Positions 37,901-46,431 are shown, numbered from the stretch's first letter. The stretch is DNA of 64,000 nt from Chloroflexota bacterium (GCA_902810745.1 CADDYW010000010.1:1-64000); one strand, 5' to 3'. Program-made: numbers and translations. Notes: a model not told the origin generated them from the sequence alone.

Positions 37901-38566
37901 CTGACCGCGATCAAAGCTTCCATCGGCGTCGTACTGGCGAATGAGCAGCCGGGTACACCCGAACCTCTGCATCGCATGTTCGTGAACATTCAGATCGAGG
38001 CGGACCGGATGGCTGCACTCGTGTCTGACCTGCTCGAGCTCACCCGGCTCCAGGCCAAGCGGGTTCAGTTCCGACCTGTCCACTGTGATTTGCGAGACGT
38101 GGTGCTGCGCTCGGCGCGTGAGATCGAGCCGCTGACGCAGGCGCGACGGCAGCAGCTTCGGGTGCTGGTCCCCACCGAGCCCATTCCCGGAATGGTCGAC
38201 GTCGATCGCCTGGAGCGTGCCCTACTCAACATCCTCTCCAACGCTCACAAGTATGGTCGCAGCGAAGGACGCATCGTTCTGAGCCTGGAGAAGCGTGACG
38301 ACGAGGTCGTATTCGCGGTGAGCGACGATGGTCCGGGTATTCCCGAAGAGGAACAGAAGCACATCTTCGAGCGGTTTTATCGCTCCGAGACAGAAGCGGT
38401 TCGTCGTCGTCAAGGCAGCGGGCTGGGTCTGCCTATCGCCAAGGCGATGGTCGAGCTGCACGGCGGTCGGATCTGGGTCGAGAGCCAGCCGGGTAAGGGA
38501 GCTACGTTCCGTATCGCTCTTCCCCTCGCATCCGCCCCGATATCGTGTCAGGAGGAGGACGGCTGA
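34988..38566 (+). CDS. Multi-sensor histidine kinase (4 PAS, 2 GAF)
   Basis: A 1192-residue cytoplasmic sensor kinase with no membrane helix. Domains in order are PAS (about 45-165), PAS (180-300), PAS (318-440), GAF (460-618), GAF (636-805), PAS (828-950), then HisKA with phospho-acceptor His966 (SHDLRTPL) and HATPase to about 1180 (NILSNAHKYG, DDGPGIP, GSGLGLPIAKAM). PAS and GAF domains usually bind heme, flavin or small ligands, but the ligand is not evident. GTG 34988 follows GGGGAG. Its stop overlaps the regulator start (TGATG), so the two are translationally coupled. Confidence 0.95.
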   Translation: MADTSESLAVRAEPGHRDTATGSASEPPFRSPNGPPVVSSTDTSLAGALRVATEYSIIGTDANGIVAIFNDGAQRMLGYSFEEVVGKVTPLVFHDPEEVAARAQELGIAPGLDVFLAVPRNGVAETRTWTYVRKDGSRLPVSLTVAALRDVKGDVIGFIGIARDITDQRRATEELRRLSHLQESILNSAGEGIYGLDRAGCASFINPAAARMLGYEIEELIGASLHEIIHHSKPDGSPYSREECPIFGALRDGAVHHVSGEVLWRRDGTSFPVEYVSTPIREGSSIVGAVVIFRDVTERKRAEEEHARLLRQAEEAEERFRSLLECAPDAIVISNDEGRIVLVNRQTEEMFGYSRDEMLGQFVEMLIPLRFREMHVMYRAAYSSAPRTRLMGTGFELVGLRKDGTEFPAEISLSPSMSTSGLLTTSIIRDVTERKRAEEEREQLLAREQAARTRAEDAARIISRLQTVTDAALAHLALDELLDELLDRISDVLGVDTAVILLLDEDNTLTPRAWRSPIFGTTSPIRIPVGEGFAGRVAAERRAIAEENVDNNRLLNPDLREARVRSLLGVPLLVEGRVIGVLHVGTVDARHFSADDTQLLQLVADRVAMAVDRARLYEQQRAARAAAEDARHRVEFLSEASKLLASSLDYQTTLANVARLAVPTLADACFVDLLEDGVLRQVAVAHTDPEYEALLEQIRRRHPVDLTASYGIARVLRTGRSEIATVTDDIVVASAAGDLEYASLLRQLAFTSYLTVPLQARGRTLGTISFLLAKSDRQYGPDDLALAEDLAGRCALAVDNARLHREAQQALEREQVARAEAEKLAAERTTILAKITDGVVIADPSGRAVYLNEAARRLLQVAAPDAANDRISKLDHPYSGLLSRDGHPLTDDELPIVRAAVHGETVIGTEMRIRRAGGKETVMEGSATPVVTENGLRLGAVMTLHDVTTQRDLERQKDEFLANVSHDLRTPLTAIKASIGVVLANEQPGTPEPLHRMFVNIQIEADRMAALVSDLLELTRLQAKRVQFRPVHCDLRDVVLRSAREIEPLTQARRQQLRVLVPTEPIPGMVDVDRLERALLNILSNAHKYGRSEGRIVLSLEKRDDEVVFAVSDDGPGIPEEEQKHIFERFYRSETEAVRRRQGSGLGLPIAKAMVELHGGRIWVESQPGKGATFRIALPLASAPISCQEEDG

Positions 38567-39300
38567 TGAAAATACTGGTGGTGGACGACGATCCACATAT
38601 CCTGGAAGCGTTGACGGTCGGATTTCAGCTCCAGTGGCAGGATAGCACGATCATCCCGGCGAGCGATGGAGAAGTCGGATTGCGCGCCTTCTACGAGCAC
38701 AATCCGGACGTGGTCGTCCTCGACGTCGCGATGCCAGGCAAGAATGGCTTCGAAGTACTGCAGGAGATTCGCCGCGTCTCGGACGTGCCGGTAATCATGC
38801 TGACCGCGCGTGGCGAAGAGACCGATCAGGTTCGTGGCCTTGAGCTCGGCGCGGACGATTATGTCGTAAAGCCGTTCAGTCATCTCGCCCTCCTCGCGCG
38901 GATCAAGGCAGTACTGCGTCGCGCGGAGCTTCCCCCGCCGGTCGACGCCTTGCCCAGCTTCGTAGCCGGCGACCTCGCGGTTAACTTCCAGAACCATCAG
39001 GTCACGCTACGCGGAGAACCAGTCCGGCTCACGCCAGTCGAGTACAAGCTTCTCTACCATCTCGTGCGCAACGTCGGTCGACTCATGCCGCATCAAGCTC
39101 TGCTGGATCGGGTGTGGGGCGAGGAGTACGGAGCGACGACGGATCACCTCAAGGTGTTTATCAGCCGTCTGCGCGCCAAGATCGAAAAGCCCGGCGAGCC
39201 CCATTTCATCGAGACCGAGCGCGGCCTCGGCTACCGCTTCGTCCGGCCCCGAGAGAACGCACCGCGTTCGCCTGCCGACCCGAAGCCGTCTTCCGGGTGA
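38566..39300 (+). CDS. OmpR/PhoB-family response regulator
   Basis: A 244-residue regulator. The receiver domain has DDD at residues 7-9, phospho-acceptor Asp53 (VVLDVAMPG) and the conserved KPF lysine. The C-terminal winged helix shows LTPVEYKLLYHLVRN and TDHLKVFISRLRAKIE. It is the cognate partner of the upstream kinase, with which it overlaps by one base; GGAGGAGG precedes the start. Its likely targets are the 11-bp-phased boxes upstream of its own operon and possibly those at 43934-44071. Confidence 0.96.
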   Translation: MKILVVDDDPHILEALTVGFQLQWQDSTIIPASDGEVGLRAFYEHNPDVVVLDVAMPGKNGFEVLQEIRRVSDVPVIMLTARGEETDQVRGLELGADDYVVKPFSHLALLARIKAVLRRAELPPPVDALPSFVAGDLAVNFQNHQVTLRGEPVRLTPVEYKLLYHLVRNVGRLMPHQALLDRVWGEEYGATTDHLKVFISRLRAKIEKPGEPHFIETERGLGYRFVRPRENAPRSPADPKPSSG

Positions 39301-39363
39301 GTCGACTGCGCGGGCCGCGATCGCTCGTTTTGGCTGCCCTCTCTCTTTTGAAGAGACGACGGG

Positions 39364-39558
39364 TCAGTTCCGACGATTTCGACCCACGAGGATCAGCACG
39401 CCTGCCACGATGAGCACGATCGGCCAGAGCTGACCAAGGTCCGCGATGCGAAAGAGCCGCCTGGGCGTGACCCGTTCCCGCGAGCCCAGCTCCGTCTGCT
39501 CTGGCGGTGCCTGCTCCGGGCTTTCCTCGACCGGAGCGCTCGTCTTTTGCTCACTCAC
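39364..39558 (-). CDS. Small single-helix membrane protein
   Basis: A 64-residue protein with a Glu/Pro-rich N-terminal tail and one C-terminal helix, LWPIVLIVAGVLILVGRNRR, resembling the LiaI/LiaF-type toast-rack transmembrane region. GTG 39558 is chosen because AGGAGGT lies just before it. It could be a phage-shock-like or envelope stress partner. No domain beyond the helix is present. Confidence 0.6.
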   Translation of the reverse strand: MSEQKTSAPVEESPEQAPPEQTELGSRERVTPRRLFRIADLGQLWPIVLIVAGVLILVGRNRRN

Positions 39559-39613
39559 GTTCCACCTCCTGCCATTCATCGCGACGCACGTTCTGCCAAC
39601 GTGGCAGGCGAGC

Positions 39614-40429
39614 TCAGAATCCGAACACGATCGTGACCTGGGCCACCACCGTCACCTCGCCAGGCTCGATCGGCGCGGCTGCCGCGGCGACACCCGCGCC
39701 GGCGGGCTTCTCGCCGAGCGGCATCGGTCCACTCACCGACATCTCGGTCACCGACTGGATCCCGGAGATCTCGACGCCGAGCGCTTCGGCCATGACGCCG
39801 GCCTTCGATTTGGCCTCGCCGATTGCTGCCGCGAGCGCCTTGTTGCGCAACGCCGACTGATCCTTGAGCGTGAACCGGACGTTGCTCGCCAGATTCGCGC
39901 CGGCTTTGACCGCCGCGTCGAGCACCGGGCCGACCTGGTCGATCGCGTCGACTCTGACGGTGACGTGGTTCGAGGCCACGTAGCCAGTCACAGCCTGGTC
40001 CTCGCCGATCACTGGGTAGAGCGAAATGCCGGTCGTTTGGATCGCCGATGCCTGAACGCCCAGCGTCTTGATCGCGTCGATCACTTTTTGCATGGTCTGG
40101 TTGTTCTGGTTCTGGGCTTCCTGCGCGCTCGGCGCGCGAGTCTCGACCCCAGCGCTGACGATCGCCAGGTCTGGTCGGGCGCTCGCCTGCCCTGTACCTG
40201 TCACGACGAGCCCGTGAACCGGTCCGGAGTCCTGACCGATCGCGATGCTTCTCGCCGACGACGGCGTGGAGTCAGCCACTAGCCGAGGGCTGGCTCCGGT
40301 TGGCGCGGTGGCCCACGCGTCTGGCGACGCTGGCGGAACGAGGTTGCCCGTGGAGCAGCCGACCAGCGTGAATGACGCCACGGCGACAGCCAGAATTGAT
40401 CTAAGTGAACGCCTGACCCTCTCGATCAT
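39614..40429 (-). CDS. SIMPL-domain (DUF541) lipoprotein
   Basis: A 271-residue secreted protein. The signal peptide ends in a lipobox-like LVGCS, so it is probably lipid anchored. The body is a SIMPL domain (VTGTGQASARPDLAIVSAGV, IQTTGISLYPVI, AIGEAKSKAGVMAEALGV), a family with no enzymatic activity assigned. ATG 40429 follows GAGAGG and places the signal peptide at the N-terminus. A single GGTAAAC box lies upstream at 40530. Confidence 0.87.
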   Translation of the reverse strand: MIERVRRSLRSILAVAVASFTLVGCSTGNLVPPASPDAWATAPTGASPRLVADSTPSSARSIAIGQDSGPVHGLVVTGTGQASARPDLAIVSAGVETRAPSAQEAQNQNNQTMQKVIDAIKTLGVQASAIQTTGISLYPVIGEDQAVTGYVASNHVTVRVDAIDQVGPVLDAAVKAGANLASNVRFTLKDQSALRNKALAAAIGEAKSKAGVMAEALGVEISGIQSVTEMSVSGPMPLGEKPAGAGVAAAAAPIEPGEVTVVAQVTIVFGF

Positions 40430-40539
40430 CGTCTTCGCCTCTCGCCGAAGTCTGGACAACCCCGCCGCGTGTCCAAGCGATATCATCGCCCCCCAACGTC
40501 AACATCTCTGTGAACCGTCGTTGAGATAGGGTAAACACA

Positions 40540-40578
40540 GGCACCGAGGCCGCGGGTTCACCCGGCGACCTCGGTGCC
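40540..40578 (-). terminator. Hairpin downstream of the universal stress protein gene
   Basis: GGCACCGAGG (40540-40549) pairs with 40569-40578, and GGGT/ACCC extends the pairing in the loop. It lies after the 40637-41554 gene on the minus strand and before the SIMPL gene, consistent with transcription termination. Confidence 0.55.
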
Positions 40579-40636
40579 CGTGTCTGACCAGACTGCCCAA
40601 TCCGGTGAAAGCTACTGCCCGTGCTCGGTCTGGGAG

Positions 40637-41554
40637 CTAGCCCCCCGATTCGCCTGCGCTATCGTGGGCGGTCTCGCGTACCGCGGCCGGCCGGACGATC
40701 AGAATTGGCACGGCCGCCCGCTGGACGACGCCCGTGGCGACACTGCCCATGATCAGCCGCCTGAGACCACTACTCCCGTGGGTCGACATGGCGATAAAAT
40801 CCACAGCCTGCGCACGGGCGGTATCGGTGATCGTCGTCACGGCAAAGCCGAACTCCTCCTTCACCTCCACGACCGCTCCCTTTGCCCGGAGGCGCTCGGC
40901 GATCTGATCAAGGTAGGCACGGGCCGCTTCCAGCTCAGGCGTCGGATCGATCATGATGTAGGCCGAGGGATCCGCATAGGCATACGCGGCGGGATATGGC
41001 TCGACGACCCGGAGCAAACGTAGCTCGGCGCCAAGGACCTTTGCCAGCTCGAGCGCAGGATCGAGCGCTTCTTCGGACAGCTCGGAGCCATCGAGTGGGA
41101 TGAGAATGCGCGGTGCGCGATCTTTGTGCGTGGTCGGCTGGCATTCGGCCGGCACCAGAAGGACGGGGACGGTCGATCGGCGCATCACCTCGTCGGCAAC
41201 ACTCCCGTAGACCCATCGTCCCAGGCCAGAACGGCCGTGCGTAGACATGACGATCAGATCTACCGTCTCCTGCGAGATCTCACCGACGATGATCTCGCCG
41301 GGAATGCCAATGGCGACTTTTCTGTCGACGGGTACTGAGCCAAGGCGTGTGCTCACCTCGGAAAGGTAGGCTTCAGCATCGCGGACGTGCTGTGTCTGAT
41401 CCGCCGAGGCCGCATCGGTACCACCTTCGGTGGGTGAGACCACGCGCAGCAGAATCACTCGTGCCTGGCTGGCCTCTGCGATCATGCGCGCGTAGGGGAG
41501 CGCTCGCTCCGCGAACGGGGAGCCGTCCAGCGTCAGCAGAATACTTCGATACAC
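40637..41554 (-). CDS. Universal stress protein, tandem UspA domains
   Basis: A 305-residue protein with two UspA domains (about 1-145 and 150-295). Each has the nucleotide-binding loop: MSTHGRSGLGRWVYGSVAD and MSTHGSSGLRRLIMGSVAT. Tandem USPs bind ATP or AMP and act in starvation or oxygen-limited survival. GTG 41554 follows GGAGGG. A disrupted homologue of the family lies at 46850-47330. Confidence 0.95.
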   Translation of the reverse strand: MYRSILLTLDGSPFAERALPYARMIAEASQARVILLRVVSPTEGGTDAASADQTQHVRDAEAYLSEVSTRLGSVPVDRKVAIGIPGEIIVGEISQETVDLIVMSTHGRSGLGRWVYGSVADEVMRRSTVPVLLVPAECQPTTHKDRAPRILIPLDGSELSEEALDPALELAKVLGAELRLLRVVEPYPAAYAYADPSAYIMIDPTPELEAARAYLDQIAERLRAKGAVVEVKEEFGFAVTTITDTARAQAVDFIAMSTHGSSGLRRLIMGSVATGVVQRAAVPILIVRPAAVRETAHDSAGESGG

Positions 41555-41660
41555 CAGGTCCCTCCATCATTTTCGTCACGACGCACGTTGGTCTCCGACG
41601 TGAATACAGCAGTTGATGAGAGTATACGATAGGTTGACGGACCCACCTGATATCGCGACA

Positions 41661-41939
41661 TCAGGGTGTGGATTCCTCGATCTGCAACGCGTCACGGAGC
41701 TTCTCTGCCGACCGCTCCGCGTCGACCGCCTCGTCGCTCAGCGCGCGAATACGCTCGACGGTCAACCGAACCGCCTCCTCGCGGACACTCGTCAGATGCT
41801 CGCCTTTCTGGACGAAGTGATCACTGGCGGGTGGATCACGGTATCCCCACTCGAGGCGCCAGTGACCGGCGCGCTGACGAAGCGTCGCGTAGGCATGACC
41901 ATACCGATCGGTCCAGAAATAGACCGTGTTTTCGGACAT
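41661..41939 (-). CDS. Conserved-looking small protein, function unknown
   Basis: A 92-residue soluble protein beginning MSENTVYFWTDRYGHAY, with a short beta-rich N-terminus (aromatic residues in WRLEWGYRDPP) and a C-terminal helix rich in Glu/Arg. GGAGGAGAGCA precedes ATG 41939 at ideal distance, supporting a real gene. It follows the sigma-factor gene by 74 bp on the same strand. No family is recognised. Confidence 0.65.
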   Translation of the reverse strand: MSENTVYFWTDRYGHAYATLRQRAGHWRLEWGYRDPPASDHFVQKGEHLTSVREEAVRLTVERIRALSDEAVDAERSAEKLRDALQIEESTP

Positions 41940-42013
41940 TGCTCTCCTCCTCGCGCCAGGAGCTCACGGTCGCGGCCGACCGTCGAGGTCCAGACGTCGC
42001 GCCAGCTGCGAGA

Positions 42014-43249
42014 CTAGTCGAGGTACTCGCGCAGCTGGCGACTCGCATTCGAATGGCGGAGCTTCCGGATCGCCTCGGCCTCGATCTGTCGCGCCCGCTC
42101 ACGGGTGACCCCGAGCGCGGCACCCACCTCGTCGAGTGTCCGTCGGCGGCCATCTTCCAGGCCGAATCGCAGCACGAGGGCGCGTCGCTCACGTGGCTTC
42201 AGCTCGTCCAGCACCGCGTCGATCTGCTCGTGCAGGAGCTGCTCGGCGACAATATCCGTTGGCGATGCCGAGGTGCGATCAGGGATCAGATCTCCCAGCT
42301 CGCTCCCCTCGCGCACCGGCGCCTCCAGGGAGACCGGCGTCGCCAGGGCGCGCTGAATATCGCGCACTTTGCTGAGCGGAACCGCGGCTGCCGCGGCGAT
42401 CTCCTCCGGCGTGGGATCACGACCGAGGGTTTGTTGCAGATCTCGCATCGTCTTTACCACTCGACCACTTGCCTCGAAAAGGTGGACCGGAACTCGAATC
42501 GTTCGAGCCTGGTCAGCGATCGCGCGGGTGATCGCCTGCCGGATCCACCACGTGGCGTAGGTCGAGAATCGATAGCCACGGCGCCAGTCATATTTCTCGA
42601 TCGCACGTGTCAGACCGATGTTCCCTTCCTGGATCAGATCCAGCAACGGCACGCCACGATTCAGGTAGTGGCGGGCAATGCTCACCACCAGACGCAGGTT
42701 CGACTCGGTCAGACGACGACGCGCGTCGTCGCCCCGCCGCATATCGTGTCGAAGCTTCTCGCGCTCCTCGATCGACAGGTTGGGAGCGGCAATCGCGATC
42801 TGCGCAGCCTTGCCGCGCTCGATCGCCTGGGCAAGGGCGACCTCCTCCTCGGCTGTCAGAAGCGGGAACTGACCGATCTCACGAAGGTAGAGTGCCACCG
42901 GTCCCGGTACCTCGGTCTCCCTGGCGAGAGGCTCGAGCACCTCCTCTTCTTCCTCGACGGCTGGCAGCTCCTCGTACTCCAGGTCTTCGACGGCGCTATC
43001 GGTCGGTGGGTCGGAATCGGTCTGGACGCTGGCCTGACGACGCAGATGGTGGAGGACAGACGCGCCCCCGAACGCGGTCAAAAGGAGTGCGACGCCCACC
43101 GAGACAGTAACGGGCAAGCTAACGCGCCAGAGCGCCCCGCTCCGGAACCTCTCGCACCCACGGCGACGTTCGGTGACGCCAGAAACTGTCGCGTCCGATC
43201 GGGCACGACGTCCGAGCCATTCCACGAGCATTCGGACACGAGGCAGCAC
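42014..43249 (-). CDS. Sigma-70 family factor (group 1/2 type) with hydrophobic N-terminal segment
   Basis: A 411-residue sigma factor with region 1.2 ([24 protein letters not shown]), region 2 ([46 protein letters not shown]), region 3 and region 4.2 ([20 protein letters not shown]). It lacks region 1.1, as in alternative RpoD-like factors. GTG 43249 follows GGAGGTGA by eight bases. The N-terminal ~90 residues are Arg-rich and contain [20 protein letters not shown], a possible membrane helix, then an acidic linker. A start further inside would remove this but leaves a 350-bp gap. It follows a CBS-protein gene by 103 bp. Confidence 0.88.
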   Translation of the reverse strand: MLPRVRMLVEWLGRRARSDATVSGVTERRRGCERFRSGALWRVSLPVTVSVGVALLLTAFGGASVLHHLRRQASVQTDSDPPTDSAVEDLEYEELPAVEEEEEVLEPLARETEVPGPVALYLREIGQFPLLTAEEEVALAQAIERGKAAQIAIAAPNLSIEEREKLRHDMRRGDDARRRLTESNLRLVVSIARHYLNRGVPLLDLIQEGNIGLTRAIEKYDWRRGYRFSTYATWWIRQAITRAIADQARTIRVPVHLFEASGRVVKTMRDLQQTLGRDPTPEEIAAAAAVPLSKVRDIQRALATPVSLEAPVREGSELGDLIPDRTSASPTDIVAEQLLHEQIDAVLDELKPRERRALVLRFGLEDGRRRTLDEVGAALGVTRERARQIEAEAIRKLRHSNASRQLREYLD

Positions 43250-43352
43250 CGGTCTCACCTCCGATTCGATCAGTCGGATCGGCACGCCGCGCCGGAGGTC
43301 GATTCTCCGGAGCGAGGCACGTTCGCGCTGGGCGCTTCACCCCCGGCACGTC

Positions 43353-43823
43353 TCACGGGTACACGGTGGTAGGAGAGATGGGATGGGTGTGGGACGGTGC
43401 CGAGCGCACCGGCTCCGAGATCTGGTAGAACAGATCGGCTATCGCGTGGTTGTCCGTGAATTTGACGGCAAGATCGCTCACCGAGAGTATGCCGACGAGG
43501 CGGCCATCCTCGACGACGGGAAGACGATGGACCTGCTCGTGTCCCATGACCCGCAGTGCTTCTCCAATCGGCGCGTCCGGCGAGATGGTGATCGGCTCGG
43601 CAGTCATGAACTCGCGCGCACGATACTCCTGTGGATTGAGTCCAGCGGCGACGCACTCCACCGCGATGTCGCGATCAGTGATGATCCCGATGAGCTGACC
43701 GTCGGAGTTACAGATCGGAATCGCCCCCACGTTGAGCCGCTTCATCTGGGCAGCGATTTCGCTCAGGGTTGCATCCGGAGATGCGCAGCGAACGTCCACG
43801 GTCATCAGATCACGAACCAGCAT
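43353..43823 (-). CDS. Tandem CBS-domain protein
   Basis: A 156-residue protein consisting of one Bateman pair: CBS1 (RDLMTVDVRCASPDATLSEI...GIITDRDIA) and CBS2 (REFMTAEPITISPDAPIGEA...GILSVSDLA). Such proteins bind adenosine nucleotides and report energy state. ATG 43823 follows GAGGAGG at five bases; an adjacent GTG is too close to the ribosome site. It lies upstream of the sigma-factor gene, probably in one transcript. Confidence 0.92.
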   Translation of the reverse strand: MLVRDLMTVDVRCASPDATLSEIAAQMKRLNVGAIPICNSDGQLIGIITDRDIAVECVAAGLNPQEYRAREFMTAEPITISPDAPIGEALRVMGHEQVHRLPVVEDGRLVGILSVSDLAVKFTDNHAIADLFYQISEPVRSAPSHTHPISPTTVYP

Positions 43824-43933
43824 CACAACCTCCTCAGAGGAGACAAAGCGTGCACCTTCCTGCCTGCCACTCCACCACGGGAATGGCCGAGATGTCTCCA
43901 GCCGCTAGCATCGCGCCGACACGTTGCCTCCCA

Positions 43934-44071
43934 GGTGAACCGACGTAACGTCCCGGTTAACGAAGCACTCTCGCCCCGCGGCGCACCGTCAGCCTGCACC
44001 GCTCGGGATCCCCGTGCCGGATCCAGGACGACACGACGGACCGGTTGGCGACCGGTTACGTCGTGTTTACT
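43934..44071. promoter_or_regulatory. Degenerate 11-bp-phased boxes between divergent operons
   Basis: GGTGAAC (43934), CGTAACG (43944) and GGTTAAC (43955) recur at 10-11 bp. Facing them, GGTTACG (44054) and GTTTACT (44065) are 11 bp apart. Orientation and spacing mirror the array at 34802-34894, with one or two mismatches per box. This region separates the CBS/sigma operon from the phosphoribosyltransferase gene; nothing else is evident in the roughly 350-bp gap. Confidence 0.4.
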
Positions 44072-44171
44072 CCGGGCTACACGCGTGGCAACCACTCGGT
44101 GGCATCATGAGGCGAGGCGGCGATGGATTGTCGACGCTTTCTTATTCGCGGGCCAGACAGGGGAGGGCCAG

Positions 44172-44888
44172 GTGAGACTTTGGCCACGTACAGGCATGGA
44201 GTATGCTGCCTTGTTCCACGATCGAACGGACGCGGGTGCCCTTCTCGCGGAGAAGCTCGTCGCGTATCGAGGGCAGAAGGTGCTCGTCCTGGGAATTCCA
44301 CGTGGTGGCGTTCCGGTGGCGGCTGAAATTGCGCGCCAGCTGGACGCTGACCTGGATGTGATCGTAGCGCGCAAGCTCGGAGCGCCAGGCTACCCGGAGC
44401 TGGCCATCGGCGCCGTCACCGCCAACGGTGGGCGATTTTTCAACGAAGACATCATTCGCGAGCTGAGGGTGTCCGATCAGTATCGCCAGGCGATCGTCAC
44501 CCGCGAGACGGCAGAGGCACGCCGACGCGAGGATCGCTTTCGCGACGGGCGCCCGAGCGTTCCAGTGAAGGATCGAGTCGTTATCATCGTGGATGACGGC
44601 CTGGCAACCGGCGCTACGATGCGCGCGGCGGTTCGCTCGGTCCGTGCACAGAAGCCCGCAAAGCTGATTGTCGCCGTGCCTGTCGGCTCGATCGAGGCGT
44701 GCGAGGCCCTGCGCGACGAGGTCGACGAGGTCATCTGCCCGTACCAGCCTCGACTGTTCACATCCGTCGGTCAGTACTACGAGCATTTCGAACCGGTAGA
44801 CGATGTACGCGTCCGGGAAATCCTGCGACACGCCCTCGCTCGAACGAGCACGCGCGAAAGCTCGGCGGCCGGGAACGTCAGTAGCTGA
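44172..44888 (+). CDS. Phosphoribosyltransferase-domain protein
   Basis: A 238-residue type I phosphoribosyltransferase-fold protein. The PRPP loop is VVIIVDDGLATGATMRAA, the N-terminal GIPRGGVPVAAEIA is the conserved Arg-Gly-Gly segment, and ARKLGAPGYPELAIGAV matches a family often found beside universal stress and CBS proteins in stress islands. Its substrate base is not known. GTG 44172 follows GGGAGG at five bases; ATG 44196 is an alternative. A PRPP synthetase gene follows on the same strand, supplying the likely co-substrate. Confidence 0.85.
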   Translation: MRLWPRTGMEYAALFHDRTDAGALLAEKLVAYRGQKVLVLGIPRGGVPVAAEIARQLDADLDVIVARKLGAPGYPELAIGAVTANGGRFFNEDIIRELRVSDQYRQAIVTRETAEARRREDRFRDGRPSVPVKDRVVIIVDDGLATGATMRAAVRSVRAQKPAKLIVAVPVGSIEACEALRDEVDEVICPYQPRLFTSVGQYYEHFEPVDDVRVREILRHALARTSTRESSAAGNVSS

Positions 44889-45017
44889 CCCGCCGTCAGC
44901 CCGCGGCCGGCAGAATGAGTCTCGGGCCCATCCCGTCCCGTCAGATCGTGGCTCGATGTCGCCTGGCAAGATTCGCCACGTTCGAGCCCGCGACGGTCAC
45001 TCTCGGAAGGAGACCAG

Positions 45018-45956
45018 ATGAACCTGACGATCCTGGCGGGATCATCGAACCGTTCCCTGGCCGAAGCCGTGGCTGGGCAGCTCGGGACCACTCTCGGTAG
45101 CGTCGGCATCTACCGCTTTCCGGACGGCGAGCTTCACCTGGAAGTCCAGCAGAGTATCCGCGGAGACGATGTCTTCCTCGTACAGTCGACCAGCCCACCG
45201 GTGGACTCGAACCTGCTCGAGCTTTTGCTGCTCGCCGACGCCTGTCGCCGAGCGGGAGCTGCCCGCCTGACCGCGGTGATACCTTACTTCGGATATGCGC
45301 GACAGGATCGGCGAGCCACGGGACGCGAACCCGTGAGTGCTCGTGTCGTCGCGGATCTTCTCCAGGTCAGCGGTCTGCGACGGGTCGTGGCGGTCGACCT
45401 GCACAGCCCGGTGCTCGAAGGCTTCTTCTGGGTCCCGTTTGAGCACCTCACTGCCGTACCAACGCTTGCCGACACTGTCCGTCCCATCGTCACGTCCAAG
45501 AGCGTCGTCGTCGCACCGGATCTGGGGGCAGCGCGACTGGCAGATACGTACGCGCATCTCCTCCACCTGCCGGTCGCGATCGTCCACAAGACACGAGTCA
45601 GCGGAGAAGCTGTCAGCGTAACCGGCATTACCGGCGCCGTGCGAGGACGCGCCCCGATCATCGTAGACGACATGATCAGCACGGGCGGCACGATCGAGGC
45701 AGCGACCCGAGCCCTCTTATCGTCCGGTTGCCTGCCAGATATCAGTGTCGTCGCGACGCACGCGGTGCTGGTCGGGACCGCGCTGCAGCGTCTTAGCTCC
45801 CTGCCCGTGCAACGGCTGATCGTCTCGAACAGCGTCGAGCAGCCGGCGACGCTGTCGCCGCTAATCCAGACCGTAAGCCTCGGGACGCTTCTCGCCGAGG
45901 CCATCGGTCGTCTCCATCGAGATGAGTCGCTCGAGGACCTCCTGGTCCACCGGTAA
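45018..45956 (+). CDS. prs: Ribose-phosphate pyrophosphokinase (PRPP synthetase)
   Basis: Makes PRPP from ribose 5-phosphate and ATP; 312 residues, normal length. Motifs are RFPDGELHLEV near the N-terminus, IPYFGYARQDRR (ATP-binding flexible region), VAVDLHS (metal site) and IIVDDMISTGGT (PRPP loop). ATG 45018 follows GGAAGGAG. It diverges in detail from housekeeping Prs (shorter in places, for example around GSSNRSLAEAVA), so it may be a second, stress-linked copy; its position after a phosphoribosyltransferase supports that. Confidence 0.9.
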   Translation: MNLTILAGSSNRSLAEAVAGQLGTTLGSVGIYRFPDGELHLEVQQSIRGDDVFLVQSTSPPVDSNLLELLLLADACRRAGAARLTAVIPYFGYARQDRRATGREPVSARVVADLLQVSGLRRVVAVDLHSPVLEGFFWVPFEHLTAVPTLADTVRPIVTSKSVVVAPDLGAARLADTYAHLLHLPVAIVHKTRVSGEAVSVTGITGAVRGRAPIIVDDMISTGGTIEAATRALLSSGCLPDISVVATHAVLVGTALQRLSSLPVQRLIVSNSVEQPATLSPLIQTVSLGTLLAEAIGRLHRDESLEDLLVHR

Positions 45957-46029
45957 CCCGAACTGTTACGATCTCGAAACCTCCGGAAACGTGGCTTGCA
46001 ACCTTCGGGACGCATACTGACGATGCCTG

Positions 46030-46287
46030 ATGAGACAGGTCCCGCGGAAGGGACCGGAAGAGGCCACACTCGAAACCCCGCAAGGGAGGAACGGTCCGCG
46101 CGTCGATGTGGTGAAAGCCACGTGGCAGCGAAAGGTGGAAAAGCTGGAAGACGCTGCAAAGAAGTGGAAACGCTTCTCTGCTGCGGACCTGGATCATCGG
46201 GTCAGCACCTCGGCGGCTCGAACAACATCGTATCGGGTCAACCACGGTGGTGTGGTGGAGTTTCCTTCACTCCTGCGGCGGGACTGA
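46030..46287 (+). CDS. Doubtful small ORF, Lys-rich, faintly CsbD-like
   Basis: An 85-codon frame whose middle, ATWQRKVEKLEDAAKKWKRF followed by SAADLD, resembles the helical core of CsbD-type stress proteins. The expected downstream part is not in this frame; a shifted frame shows IIGSAPRRLEQHRIG, so the gene may be frameshifted. No good ribosome site precedes the ATG. The rest of the 45957-46540 gap holds only the repeat at 46432-46457. Confidence 0.25.
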   Translation: MRQVPRKGPEEATLETPQGRNGPRVDVVKATWQRKVEKLEDAAKKWKRFSAADLDHRVSTSAARTTSYRVNHGGVVEFPSLLRRD

Positions 46288-46431
46288 GCCAGCGGTCGCG
46301 TCGTGATATCGGCGGCGTTCGTACCTCGTTCCAGCGACGAGCGCCGCCAATTTCTTTGGTTGCCTCCCGATCTCCGCGTGTCCCAACGCGCTCGGGACAC
46401 GTCCGTGAGCACCAGGGAGGGTCCCAGATCG

